Assembly: GCF_012927115.1 (NCBI RefSeq)
Contig: NZ_JABBFY010000001.1
Location: forward strand, 1,488,001 to 1,552,000
Length of the DNA: 64,000 bases
Source: Sphingomonas sp. G-3-2-10
GTDB taxonomy: Bacteria > Pseudomonadota > Alphaproteobacteria > Sphingomonadales > Sphingomonadaceae
Direction: 5' to 3'
Shown: one piece after another, positions 16,796 through 24,553 of the stretch
Numbering within the stretch: the stretch's first letter is position 1
Layout of the letters: each line of letters opens with the position of its first letter
The notes under the pieces: generated by a model
The model's input: only the letters and a program-made list of their open reading frames with translations
Database searches by the model: none
What the model was told of the DNA's origin: nothing
Position numbers and translations under genes: made by a program

Positions 16796-17253
16796 TTGCC
16801 GCCTCCATAGCTGATCGATTCGACCTTGAGCTGCACCGTCACCTTGCCCGCGCGCTGGAATTGCAGCGTGACCGGCACGGCCGTGCCGCGCACCAGCGGC
16901 TTCTTCAGGCCGATCAGCATCAGGTGATAGCCGCCGGGCTTCAGCTCCAGCTTGCCGCCGGCAGGCACGTCGAGCCCGCCGGTCACCTGCCGCATCCGCA
17001 TCACCCCGCCTTCCATCGACATGGTGTGCAGTTCGACCCGCGCCGATACGGGCGAGCTGGCGGCGACCAGCCGGTCGGCCGCCTTGCCGCCATTGGCGAC
17101 GGTCAGGAAGCCGCCGCCCACACTCTGGCTGGGTGCGGTCTGGCGCGTCCATGCGTGAGTGACGGTGAGCGTGCCGAGCCTGTAATCCTGTGCCGCGATC
17201 GGAACTGCGGCCAGCAATGCGGCCGTCGCGGCCGCCAGATATCCTGCCTTCAT
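16792..17253 (-). CDS. periplasmic copper chaperone of the PCu(A)C family
   Basis: The 153-aa exported protein has a signal peptide (ALLAAVPIAAQ) and a PCuAC domain. The metal ligands are visible as H76-x-M78, M87 and H110-x-M112, closely following the family pattern of His/Met spacing. PCuAC proteins pass Cu(I) to SCO or directly to CuA, which fits the adjoining SCO gene. Both ends are coupled by ATGA overlaps: its start with the PepSY stop, and its stop with the SCO start. Confidence 0.92.
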   Translation of the reverse strand: MKAGYLAAATAALLAAVPIAAQDYRLGTLTVTHAWTRQTAPSQSVGGGFLTVANGGKAADRLVAASSPVSARVELHTMSMEGGVMRMRQVTGGLDVPAGGKLELKPGGYHLMLIGLKKPLVRGTAVPVTLQFQRAGKVTVQLKVESISYGGGK

Positions 17254-18578
17254 GAGTGACGTTCCCTTGCTGTGAAAATGCGCGAGCCCGCTTCGCCGAT
17301 CAGTGCGGCGAGCATGGTCAATCCGGTGAGTGGAAGGGCGACGGCCAGCAGCAGCATGGCGGCGGCCAGCCCGCGCTCGCGGCGGGGATCGGTGCGCGGC
17401 GGTTCGCGGAGGCGTCCGGCGCGACGGCGCTTCCACCACAGCACCGGCCCGGTGATGCCCAGCGCCCAGATCGCAACGCAGCCGAACAGCATCAACAGGC
17501 GATTGGGCCCGCCATATTGCTGGCCCTGATGCGTGGCGATGCCCCATTCGATCGCCCGCGCGCCGCCGCCGAACTGCGCATAGCGCGCGTCCTGCAGCAC
17601 CTGCCCGGTCCCCGCATCGATATAGACGGCGTGCGCGTCGTCTGCCCGGACGATGGCGCGCGAGACGAGGTACGGCGCGCCCGGCTTGCCCGGGAGGGTC
17701 AGCGTCCAGGGAGCGCTCAATCCCGACCATTCGGCACGGGCGATGGCGAGGTCGGGCGTGATCCGCTGCACACTCTCCCGAGCGACAGGCGGCGACGCGG
17801 ATTGCATCGACCAGGGCAGGCTTTCCTTCGCGCCATGCCCCTCATGCTCATCATGCGCCGACGCCGCCTTGGGACCGGGCCGTTCGGGACGTCCCAACCC
17901 ATTCGCCGCCACCCATGTGTTGAGCTTCGCGCCCGCGAACACCGTCCACGGCATTCCCGTAGCCGCGAGGAAGAGGATGATCGCCGCCGCGACCAGCCCG
18001 GTCGAGGCGTGGAGGTCGCGCCAGAACAACCGGCCCTTCGGCTTCCCCCGCACCCCGACCACCGGCGAACCGCTACGCGGCCACCACAGGATCAGGCCGG
18101 TGACGACCAGCACGATCGCCCAGCCCGCGACGATCTCGACCAGCGCATTGCCGACCGGGCCTGTGATGGCGAGGCTGTGCAGATCGCGGACGGTCGCCAT
18201 GATCCCACCCCCGCTCGCGCTGCCCAGCAGGATAGCGCGATAGGGATCGACGAACGCCAGCCGCCTGCCGCCATCGGGCATGGCCAGCGCCATCCGCCAG
18301 CCCTCGTCCGGCGCGGCGGGCCGCATGACCTGCTTCACCGTCGCCCCGGACTGGCGCTCGACCGCGGTGATCAGCCGGGACACGGGCTGCACCTCGCCCG
18401 AGACCGCGACCTTGCTCCAGTCGCGATAGACGAACCGCTCGATCTCGGGCTTGTAGAGATAGAGCGCGCCCGTCGCGGCCAGCCACAGCAGCACTGGCAG
18501 CACGATCAACCCGGCATAGAGATGCCAGCGCCACGCCGCGCGGTAGAGCGGGCTAGAAGGCTGCACGCAGGCCTCCAT
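17250..18578 (-). CDS. PepSY-associated TM protein of copper operon
   Basis: The 442-aa inner-membrane protein opens with WRWHLYAGLIVLPVLLWLAA, the PepSY-TM first helix, and has further helices at VEIVAGWAIVLVVTGLILWW, LVAAAIILFLAATGMPWTVF and near the C-terminus. A His/Glu-rich loop (AHDEHEGHG) about halfway may bind metal. The start overlaps the upstream TonB receptor gene by 26 nt from this ATG; a GTG at 18566 would shorten the overlap. Its stop overlaps the PCuAC start. In this context it probably handles copper (reduction or transfer) rather than iron, which is inference. Confidence 0.83.
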   Translation of the reverse strand: MEACVQPSSPLYRAAWRWHLYAGLIVLPVLLWLAATGALYLYKPEIERFVYRDWSKVAVSGEVQPVSRLITAVERQSGATVKQVMRPAAPDEGWRMALAMPDGGRRLAFVDPYRAILLGSASGGGIMATVRDLHSLAITGPVGNALVEIVAGWAIVLVVTGLILWWPRSGSPVVGVRGKPKGRLFWRDLHASTGLVAAAIILFLAATGMPWTVFAGAKLNTWVAANGLGRPERPGPKAASAHDEHEGHGAKESLPWSMQSASPPVARESVQRITPDLAIARAEWSGLSAPWTLTLPGKPGAPYLVSRAIVRADDAHAVYIDAGTGQVLQDARYAQFGGGARAIEWGIATHQGQQYGGPNRLLMLFGCVAIWALGITGPVLWWKRRRAGRLREPPRTDPRRERGLAAAMLLLAVALPLTGLTMLAALIGEAGSRIFTARERHS

Positions 18579-20526
18579 AGATGGCGCGGCGCTCGACGGG
18601 GTAGAAGGCCACCGTGCCGGGCGCTGCCAGCACGACCGCCGAAATGTCGCCGACCGCCTTCTTGCCCGTCAGGTTGCGTACATCGAGGAACAGCGTGACC
18701 GGCCCGGCATCGGCTTCGGCGCCGAGCCCCAGCATGGCGTAACCCGGCGCGCGGACGGTGTTGCGATAATCAGCCCACGCACCCTGCGGCACCCATTCGA
18801 CGCGCGGGGTCAGCGACAGGCGCTCGCCGCCCAGTCGCAGTTCGGCGCGATAGAGATGGACCGGCACCACCGGCAGGCGATTGTCGCCATATTGCGGATC
18901 GTCGCGGAAGCGGAAGTCGCTGTAGAGATAGACCTGACGCAGCTTCGCCCACTTGCCGAGCGTAAGATCGAGGCTGGCCTCGACGCCCTGATGCCGGGTC
19001 TTGCCCGCGTTGAAGGTCGAAGCGGGAATGGCCGGATTGACCGTGAACTGCAGCATCTCACCGCGCAAATCGGCGCGGTAGAGGCTGATGTCCCAGCTCG
19101 CGATGCCGGAGGTGCCGCGCGTGCCGATCTCCGCCGTCCAGGCGCGCTGAGGATCGAGATCGACGAACCCGGCGAGCGGGGCCTGAACCAGTTCGCCGAA
19201 GCCCGGAAACTCCACCGATCGCGAGACATTGCCATAGACCTGCACGCCCACGACCGGCGTCCACACCGCCCCGAATTTGGGCGACAGCGCATCGAAGCTG
19301 CGGTTCGCATTGTTGGCGGGCACCAGCCGGTTGTCGATCTCGCGTCGGCCATTGGCATGGACCGCGCCTGCGACCAGCGTGAAGCCCGTCAGCGGCGTCA
19401 CGCGGAGCTCGCCATAGCTGTTGATGCTGCTCGCGCGCTGGCGGACATCGGCGGTGGGTGCGCCACGCTCGCCACCGAGATTGACGAACTGCTTCGCCGT
19501 GACCCGGCCGAACCGCGCCATGCTGCCGATCGTCAGTTCCACGGGCACACCCGCGACCCGCCCCGACCAGTCATAGCTGGCGAAGACGCCGCGATCGTCG
19601 GACTTGTGATCCAGTACCTGGAAGATCGGGTGATAGAGCTGCTTGGCGTTCCAGTATCCGCCGAAGCGCAGCGTGCCATCCCCCAGATCGACGCTGGTGC
19701 GGTTCTGGAGCCGGATCGAGTCGATATCGCGCGCCTGATCCTGTGTGATGTTGTTGGGCAGCGACATCTCCGGCGTGGTCAGCGCCTGCGCCAGCGTCAG
19801 CGATCCCGGCAGATCCTGGCGGATATGGTTCACCGATGCGTAGAAGCGCGTCTCCACCCCCTCGCCCAGCAGGATCCCGGCATTGCCGTTGAAGCGGAAC
19901 GAGAAGCGTTCGGCATGATCGCGATCGCCATCCGAACGATCGGTGGTCAACGTGACATAGGCGTCGCCGGATTCGTTGGCGTAGCCATAGGCCGCCTTGC
20001 CGCGCACCGTGCCGAAGCTGCCGCCATCGAGGCGCAGCGACACGCCCGGCGCGCTCCGCCCGGTCGGCGTCACGGCATTGATCGCGCCGCCCAGAGTCGA
20101 TCCGCCGAAGCGCATCGCATTGCCGCCGCGATAGACTTCGATGCGCTCGAACACTTGCGGATCGAGCTCCTGAAAGTCGCCATTGTCGTCGGCCATGTTG
20201 ATCGGCACGCCGTCCTGCAGCAGCGTCAGCCCGCGCATGTGGAAACCGCGGCTGATCCCCGATCCGCGGATCGCTATGCGCACTTCCTGCCCGAAGCGCG
20301 GCTGGGCATAGACGCCGGGCGACATAGCCAGCGCATCGCGCAGCGAGACTGCGATCCGGTCTTCATATTCGGTGGCGGGAACGACATCGGCGCCCCCTGC
20401 GGGCAGCGTGACGATCGGCAGTTCGCCGGTAACGACGATAGGCATGTCATCACGCTCGGCCTGAGCGAAAGCAGCAACGGGGAACACGCAGGCGGAAACG
20501 CCTGCCAGCAACAGAAAGGACTTCAT
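18553..20526 (-). CDS. TonB-dependent receptor of copper operon
   Basis: The 657-aa receptor has a signal peptide (LLAGVSACVFPVAAFAQ), an N-terminal PIVVTGELPIV TonB-box region, a plug with MRGLTLLQDGVPINMADDNG and RIEVYRGGNAMRFGGSTLGG, and a barrel ending GGLRAAF. The ATG at 20526 follows GAGG by about 10 nt; the frame is open further upstream but that part has no receptor character. Downstream PepSY, PCuAC and SCO genes make copper or a metallophore the likely cargo. The gene overlaps the PepSY gene, so the four genes form one operon. Confidence 0.87.
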   Translation of the reverse strand: MKSFLLLAGVSACVFPVAAFAQAERDDMPIVVTGELPIVTLPAGGADVVPATEYEDRIAVSLRDALAMSPGVYAQPRFGQEVRIAIRGSGISRGFHMRGLTLLQDGVPINMADDNGDFQELDPQVFERIEVYRGGNAMRFGGSTLGGAINAVTPTGRSAPGVSLRLDGGSFGTVRGKAAYGYANESGDAYVTLTTDRSDGDRDHAERFSFRFNGNAGILLGEGVETRFYASVNHIRQDLPGSLTLAQALTTPEMSLPNNITQDQARDIDSIRLQNRTSVDLGDGTLRFGGYWNAKQLYHPIFQVLDHKSDDRGVFASYDWSGRVAGVPVELTIGSMARFGRVTAKQFVNLGGERGAPTADVRQRASSINSYGELRVTPLTGFTLVAGAVHANGRREIDNRLVPANNANRSFDALSPKFGAVWTPVVGVQVYGNVSRSVEFPGFGELVQAPLAGFVDLDPQRAWTAEIGTRGTSGIASWDISLYRADLRGEMLQFTVNPAIPASTFNAGKTRHQGVEASLDLTLGKWAKLRQVYLYSDFRFRDDPQYGDNRLPVVPVHLYRAELRLGGERLSLTPRVEWVPQGAWADYRNTVRAPGYAMLGLGAEADAGPVTLFLDVRNLTGKKAVGDISAVVLAAPGTVAFYPVERRAIYGGLRAAF

Positions 20527-20602
20527 CTGAAAAAACCTCAGGTCGCGCGGCCCCGGGTGGGCGCGCAGGATCATGGTCCGGCAGGTGCCGGATACGGAGG
20601 GT

Positions 20603-20998
20603 TCAGATGTGTGCGGGTGGTCCGGTGGCGGGCGGCGGCGGGGCGGCGAGCCCCTGCCCGATGGCGGCTTGAAGCGGGCGCGCAGGCAGTTCGACTTGTG
20701 CCGGTGCGGGCGCGGCCAGCGCGGCGGACGCATCGCCTCCCAGCATCGCCATGCCCATGCCCGCAAAGGCGCAATGTTGATCGGCGCCGGCCTCGCCTGA
20801 AGGCTTATCCTTGTGGATCCCGCCCTCGGCGTCGATCCACGCAGTTTCCATGCCGGTGCCGGTACACAGGGTGATCGCGAAGCCGTCTGCTGCAGCCGCA
20901 GGCATCCAGCCGCCGGGCACCAGCACGCGCATCAGCAGCGCCAGCGCGATCAGCGCCAGTGCGATCGGCTCGCGTAGAAAGGCCCGGGTTCCGGTCAC
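20603..20998 (-). CDS. DUF2946 family protein
   Basis: The 131-aa protein has an N-terminal hydrophobic helix (IALALIALALLMRVLVPGGW) followed by MPAAAADGFAITLCTGTG and a later HCAFAG, the signature of DUF2946 proteins. The family is small, membrane-anchored or exported, and repeatedly found at the head of copper TonB/PepSY clusters; a metal-related role is probable but undefined. The Cys residues of TLCTG and HCAF are candidate ligands. The start is a GTG at 20998 without a strong ribosome-binding site. It lies 76 nt before the TonB receptor, probably in the same transcript. Confidence 0.75.
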   Translation of the reverse strand: MTGTRAFLREPIALALIALALLMRVLVPGGWMPAAAADGFAITLCTGTGMETAWIDAEGGIHKDKPSGEAGADQHCAFAGMGMAMLGGDASAALAAPAPAQVELPARPLQAAIGQGLAAPPPPATGPPAHI

Positions 20999-21022
20999 GC
21001 GGCCCCGCTAGGCTTGTCGACG

Positions 21023-21038
21023 CGCGCTGTCCAGCGCG
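21023..21038. promoter_or_regulatory. GC-rich palindrome between divergent genes
   Basis: CGCGCTG (21023-21029) and CAGCGCG (21032-21038) form a perfect dyad with a two-base spacer in the 104-bp gap between the copper operon and the DUF1993 gene. It could be an operator, but GC-rich dyads of this length are not rare here. Confidence 0.25.
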
Positions 21039-21102
21039 TTCCCTGCGCGGCAAATGAACACAGCCTCTTCCCGCCCCTCGCCGGAAGCATTATCTGCCGC
21101 AC

Positions 21103-21609
21103 ATGGCTACAGAACTCTACGATCTCACGATCCCGGTTTTCCTGCGCGGCTTCAACGCATTGTCCGTTATCCTAGAAAAAGGACGGGCACATGCCGACGA
21201 AAACCGCATCCCCCACGAAAAGCTGCTGAGCGCGCGCCTTTGCGAAGACATGGCGCCGCTCACCTCGCAGATTCAGCGCGCCAGCGACGCGGCGAAATTC
21301 ACCGCGGTCCGGCTCGGCCAGATCGAGAATGTCCCGATGGACGACAATGAAGCGAGCTTCGACGCGCTGCTCGATCGCATCGCCCGCACCGTCGCATTCC
21401 TCGAATCGGTCGATCCGGCCGCGATCAACGGGCGCGAAGATGCCGACGTCGAACTCAAGACGCCGAACAAGAGCTTCGCGTTCAAGGGCCGCGCCTATGC
21501 GCTGAATTTCGCGCTGCCCAATTTCTATTTCCACGTGACCACGGCCTACGCGATCCTGCGCTCGCGCGGCGTACCGCTGGGCAAGATGGACTATCTGGGC
21601 GGGATCTGA
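21103..21609 (+). CDS. DUF1993 family protein
   Basis: The 168-aa soluble protein matches DUF1993 along its full length: it begins YDLTIPVFLRGFNALSVILE, has RLCEDMAPLTSQIQRASDAAK and ends FYFHVTTAYAILRSRGVPLG. The family adopts a helical bundle related to DinB/YfiT-like folds; its function is not established. It is followed after 3 nt by the PanE-like reductase, so the two are likely cotranscribed. Confidence 0.85.
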   Translation: MATELYDLTIPVFLRGFNALSVILEKGRAHADENRIPHEKLLSARLCEDMAPLTSQIQRASDAAKFTAVRLGQIENVPMDDNEASFDALLDRIARTVAFLESVDPAAINGREDADVELKTPNKSFAFKGRAYALNFALPNFYFHVTTAYAILRSRGVPLGKMDYLGGI

Positions 21610-21612
21610 GCC

Positions 21613-22473
21613 GTGGCCAGGATTGCGGTCATCGGCGCCGGCGCGATCGGCGGCACGCTCGCGGCATGGCTGGCGCAGACGCATGACGTGACCTTGTGTG
21701 CGCGCTCGCCGCTGACCGATCTTGAAGTCGAGACGCCGGAGGGCGTGATCCGCGCTGCGCCGCTGATCCTGACCGATCCCGCCGAAGCGGCGCCTGTCGA
21801 TTGGGTACTGTGCACGACCAAGACCTATGATTGCGCGGGCGCCGCGGTGTGGCTCGACGGGCTGATGGGGCCTGAGACGCGCCTAGCGGTGATCCAGAAC
21901 GGGGTCGAACAGCGCGACCGCTTTCCGCAAGTGCCGCAGGGCCGCACCGTGCCGGTCATCATCGACTTGCCGGTCGAACGCACCGCGCCCGGGCGCATCG
22001 TTCAGCGCCGCAACGGCACGATCAGCGTCCCCGAAGGCGCCAATGGCGAAGCGTTCGTGGCGTTGTTCGCCGAGACGATCGTTGCCGCCGCCACCACGCC
22101 CGATTTTGTGACTGCCGCGTGGAAGAAACTGGCGATCAATTGCTCTGGCATCGTCAGCGCACTGACCCGCCGCCCTGCCGAAGTCGCCAACGATCCCCAT
22201 GCCGCCGAAGTGATGCGCGGGCTGGTGCGCGAGTGCATCGCGGTAGGCCGCGCGGAAGGCGCGACTCTCTCCGACCGGCTGGCGGATCTGGTGGTCGAAT
22301 GGACCACCCGCGCCCACCCGCAATCGGTCAATTCGCTGCATGCGGACTTCGTCGCGAAACGCCAGACCGAGGTCGATGCGCGCAATCTGGTGATCGTCCG
22401 GCTGGGCGAGAAGCACGGCATTCCCGCCCCGCTCAACCGCGCGATGGCGGCACTGCTGCTCGCGTCCGGTTAA
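21613..22473 (+). CDS. ketopantoate reductase family protein (ApbA/PanE-like)
   Basis: The 286-aa protein starts with IAVIGAGAIGGTLAAWLAQ, an NAD(P)-binding Rossmann motif, and has the family's central CTTKTYD and the C-terminal helical domain with KKLAINCSGIVSAL. This family includes 2-dehydropantoate 2-reductase of coenzyme A synthesis and related oxidoreductases; no other pantothenate genes are nearby, so the true substrate is uncertain. The start is a GTG at 21613. Its stop codon overlaps that of the convergent modC. Confidence 0.75.
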   Translation: MARIAVIGAGAIGGTLAAWLAQTHDVTLCARSPLTDLEVETPEGVIRAAPLILTDPAEAAPVDWVLCTTKTYDCAGAAVWLDGLMGPETRLAVIQNGVEQRDRFPQVPQGRTVPVIIDLPVERTAPGRIVQRRNGTISVPEGANGEAFVALFAETIVAAATTPDFVTAAWKKLAINCSGIVSALTRRPAEVANDPHAAEVMRGLVRECIAVGRAEGATLSDRLADLVVEWTTRAHPQSVNSLHADFVAKRQTEVDARNLVIVRLGEKHGIPAPLNRAMAALLLASG

Positions 22474-23075
22474 ATCTCGACGATCCGGCTCGCCAGCCGC
22501 TCGGCTTCGGCGCGGTCGTGGGTGACCATGAGGATCGGCAGCTTCACTTCGTCGCGCAGCCGCTCGATCACGATCATGATCTCCTCGCGCCGCGCCCGGT
22601 CCAGCGACGACAGCGGTTCGTCGAGCAGCAGGAAGTGCGGGCCGGACAGCAGTGCGCGGCCGATCGCCACTCGCTTCGCTTCGCCGCCCGACAAGGTACG
22701 CGGCCAGCGGTCGAGCAGGTGCGCGATCCCCAGAAACGCAATCGTCTCGTCCACGCCGAGCGACCCCGCATCGTCGCGATGGCCATAGTTCAGATTGGCC
22801 AGCACGCGGAGATGCGGGAACAGCCGCGCTTCCTGAAACACATAGCCGGCGCGGCGCTGCTCCACCGGCACGTCGATCACCGCGTCGAACAGCGTCTCGC
22901 CGCCGACCCGCACATGCCCCGCATCGGGCGTCACCAGCCCCGCGACCATGTTGAGCACCGTAGTCTTGCCCGCGCCGGATGCGCCGAACAACACGGTCAG
23001 GCCCTCTCCCGCCTCGATCCGGCAGGCGATCTCGGTATCGCCGAGCCGCTTGGTCAGGTCGAGGTCAAAGGACAT
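22470..23075 (-). CDS. modC: molybdate ABC transporter ATP-binding protein (short form)
   Basis: The 201-aa nucleotide-binding subunit has Walker A GASGAGKTT, Q-loop YVFQEARLFPHL, signature LSGGEAKRVAIGRAL, Walker B FLLLDEPLSSLD and H-loop MVTHD. It ends right after the ATPase domain at RIVEI; the C-terminal molybdate-binding TOBE domain of typical ModC (about 350 aa) is absent. The ATG at 23075 is preferred to an upstream TTG and overlaps the end of modB by 11 nt. The protein powers ModB to import molybdate for molybdoenzymes. Confidence 0.88.
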   Translation of the reverse strand: MSFDLDLTKRLGDTEIACRIEAGEGLTVLFGASGAGKTTVLNMVAGLVTPDAGHVRVGGETLFDAVIDVPVEQRRAGYVFQEARLFPHLRVLANLNYGHRDDAGSLGVDETIAFLGIAHLLDRWPRTLSGGEAKRVAIGRALLSGPHFLLLDEPLSSLDRARREEIMIVIERLRDEVKLPILMVTHDRAEAERLASRIVEI

Positions 23076-23754
23076 GCATCCCCCTCCCCGCGCGCCGCGC
23101 AATCAGTTCCGATGCGACCAGCGCCGCCAGCGAGAGCAGGACCGAGATGATCGCCAGCCGCAGCACCATCGCTTCGCCACCCGGCACCTGCAGCGCGGCG
23201 TAGATGGCCAGCGGCAGCGTCTCGGTCTCCCCCGGCACGTTCGACACGAAGGTGATCGTCGCGCCGAACTCGCCCAGCGCGCGAGCGAAGCCGAGCACCA
23301 GTCCGGCGAGAATGCCCGGCAGGCTCAGCGGCAGCGTCACCGTGCGGAACACGCGCCACGGCGACGCCCCCAGCGTCCGCGCCGCGCCTTCCAGCCGCCG
23401 GTCGACTGCTTCGATCGAGAGGCGCATCGCCCGCACCATCAGCGGCAGCGCCATCACCCCCGCCGCGATCGCCGCGCCGGTCCAGCGAAACAGCACGCTG
23501 ATCCCGAACCAGCTTTCCAACCAGCCGCCGATCGGCCCCGCCGGAGCGAACGTCAGCAGCAGCAGCCATCCGGTCACCACCGGCGGCACGACCAGCGGTA
23601 GATGCACCAGCCCGTCGAGCAATATCTTTCCGGGAAATCGCCCCCGCGCCAGCAGCCACGCCAGTCCGAACGCGATCGGCAGCGTCGCCAGCACCGCAAT
23701 GCCGCCCACTTGCAACGACAGGGCGACAATGCCCCATTCGGCGCTGGTCAGCAT
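23065..23754 (-). CDS. modB: molybdate ABC transporter permease
   Basis: The 229-aa permease has five to six membrane helices, starting with ALSLQVGGIAVLATLPIAFG, and an EAA loop EGAARTLGASPWRVFRTVTL that contacts ModC. ALGEFGATITFVSN near the C-terminus is the conserved ModB/CysT segment. It starts one base after the modA stop and overlaps modC, so the three genes are one operon in the order A-B-C. Confidence 0.93.
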   Translation of the reverse strand: MLTSAEWGIVALSLQVGGIAVLATLPIAFGLAWLLARGRFPGKILLDGLVHLPLVVPPVVTGWLLLLTFAPAGPIGGWLESWFGISVLFRWTGAAIAAGVMALPLMVRAMRLSIEAVDRRLEGAARTLGASPWRVFRTVTLPLSLPGILAGLVLGFARALGEFGATITFVSNVPGETETLPLAIYAALQVPGGEAMVLRLAIISVLLSLAALVASELIARRAGRGMHVL

Positions 23755-23755
23755 G

Positions 23756-24526
23756 TCAGAGCGGCGTGAAGCCGAAACGGGCGAAGATGGCCTTGCCGTC
23801 GCGCGAGAGCAGGAACTGGCGGAAGCCCTCGGCATCGGGGCTGGTCGAGGCCTTGAGCCGGGCGACCGGGTAGCGGATCGGCGGATGGCTGTTCGCCGGG
23901 AAGATGCCCGCCACGCGCACCTTGCGCGAGGCGCGGGCGTCGGTGGCATAGACCACGCCATATTTCGCCGCGCCCCGCTCGACGAACGCCAGCGCCGCGC
24001 GGACATTCTCGGCCCGCACCACCTTCGGCGCCAGCGCGGGCCACAGGCCCAGCCGCTCGAACGCCGCCTTGCCGTAACGCCCGGCGGGCACGGCATCGGG
24101 ATCTGCCATCGCCAGCCTTCCGCTACCCAGCATCGCCGCGATCGGCGATCCGCGCTGGATCGGCACGCCCTTCATGTCGAGCGCGCTCGCCACCAGCACC
24201 AGCCGGTTGCCGAGGAAATCGGCGCGCGTGCCGGGCACGATCAGCCCGCGCCGCTGGATATCGTCCATCCATTCCTCGTCCGCCGACGCGAACAGATCGG
24301 CCGGCGCCCCCGCCGCGATCTGCCGGGCCAGCGCGGAAGATGCGGCGAAGGATATCACCGGACGCGGATTGTCCTTGCGGGCCCAGGCGTCGGCAGCCGC
24401 GTTCATCGATTCCTGGAGGCTCGCGGCGGCCAGCACCAGCGGCGCCTTGCGCGATTGTGCCTGCGCGATGCCGCCGCCAAAGGCTCCGGCCGCAAGCGCG
24501 CTCCACAGGAAATCGCGGCGATTCAT
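23756..24526 (-). CDS. modA: molybdate-binding periplasmic protein
   Basis: The 256-aa solute-binding protein starts MNRRDFLWSALAAGAFGGG, a twin-arginine-like signal sequence. The mature part begins PLVLAAASLQESMNAAADAW and contains SFAASSALARQI and DLFASADEEWMD, the segments that line the molybdate/tungstate pocket of ModA. It delivers the oxyanion to ModBC. It is the first gene of modABC; the 27-nt gap to the upstream kinase gene means that the transporter could be read through from the TerY-type operon. Confidence 0.92.
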   Translation of the reverse strand: MNRRDFLWSALAAGAFGGGIAQAQSRKAPLVLAAASLQESMNAAADAWARKDNPRPVISFAASSALARQIAAGAPADLFASADEEWMDDIQRRGLIVPGTRADFLGNRLVLVASALDMKGVPIQRGSPIAAMLGSGRLAMADPDAVPAGRYGKAAFERLGLWPALAPKVVRAENVRAALAFVERGAAKYGVVYATDARASRKVRVAGIFPANSHPPIRYPVARLKASTSPDAEGFRQFLLSRDGKAIFARFGFTPL

Positions 24527-24553
24527 GCCCAGCCTTCTGGCCCGCCGGGCCGG

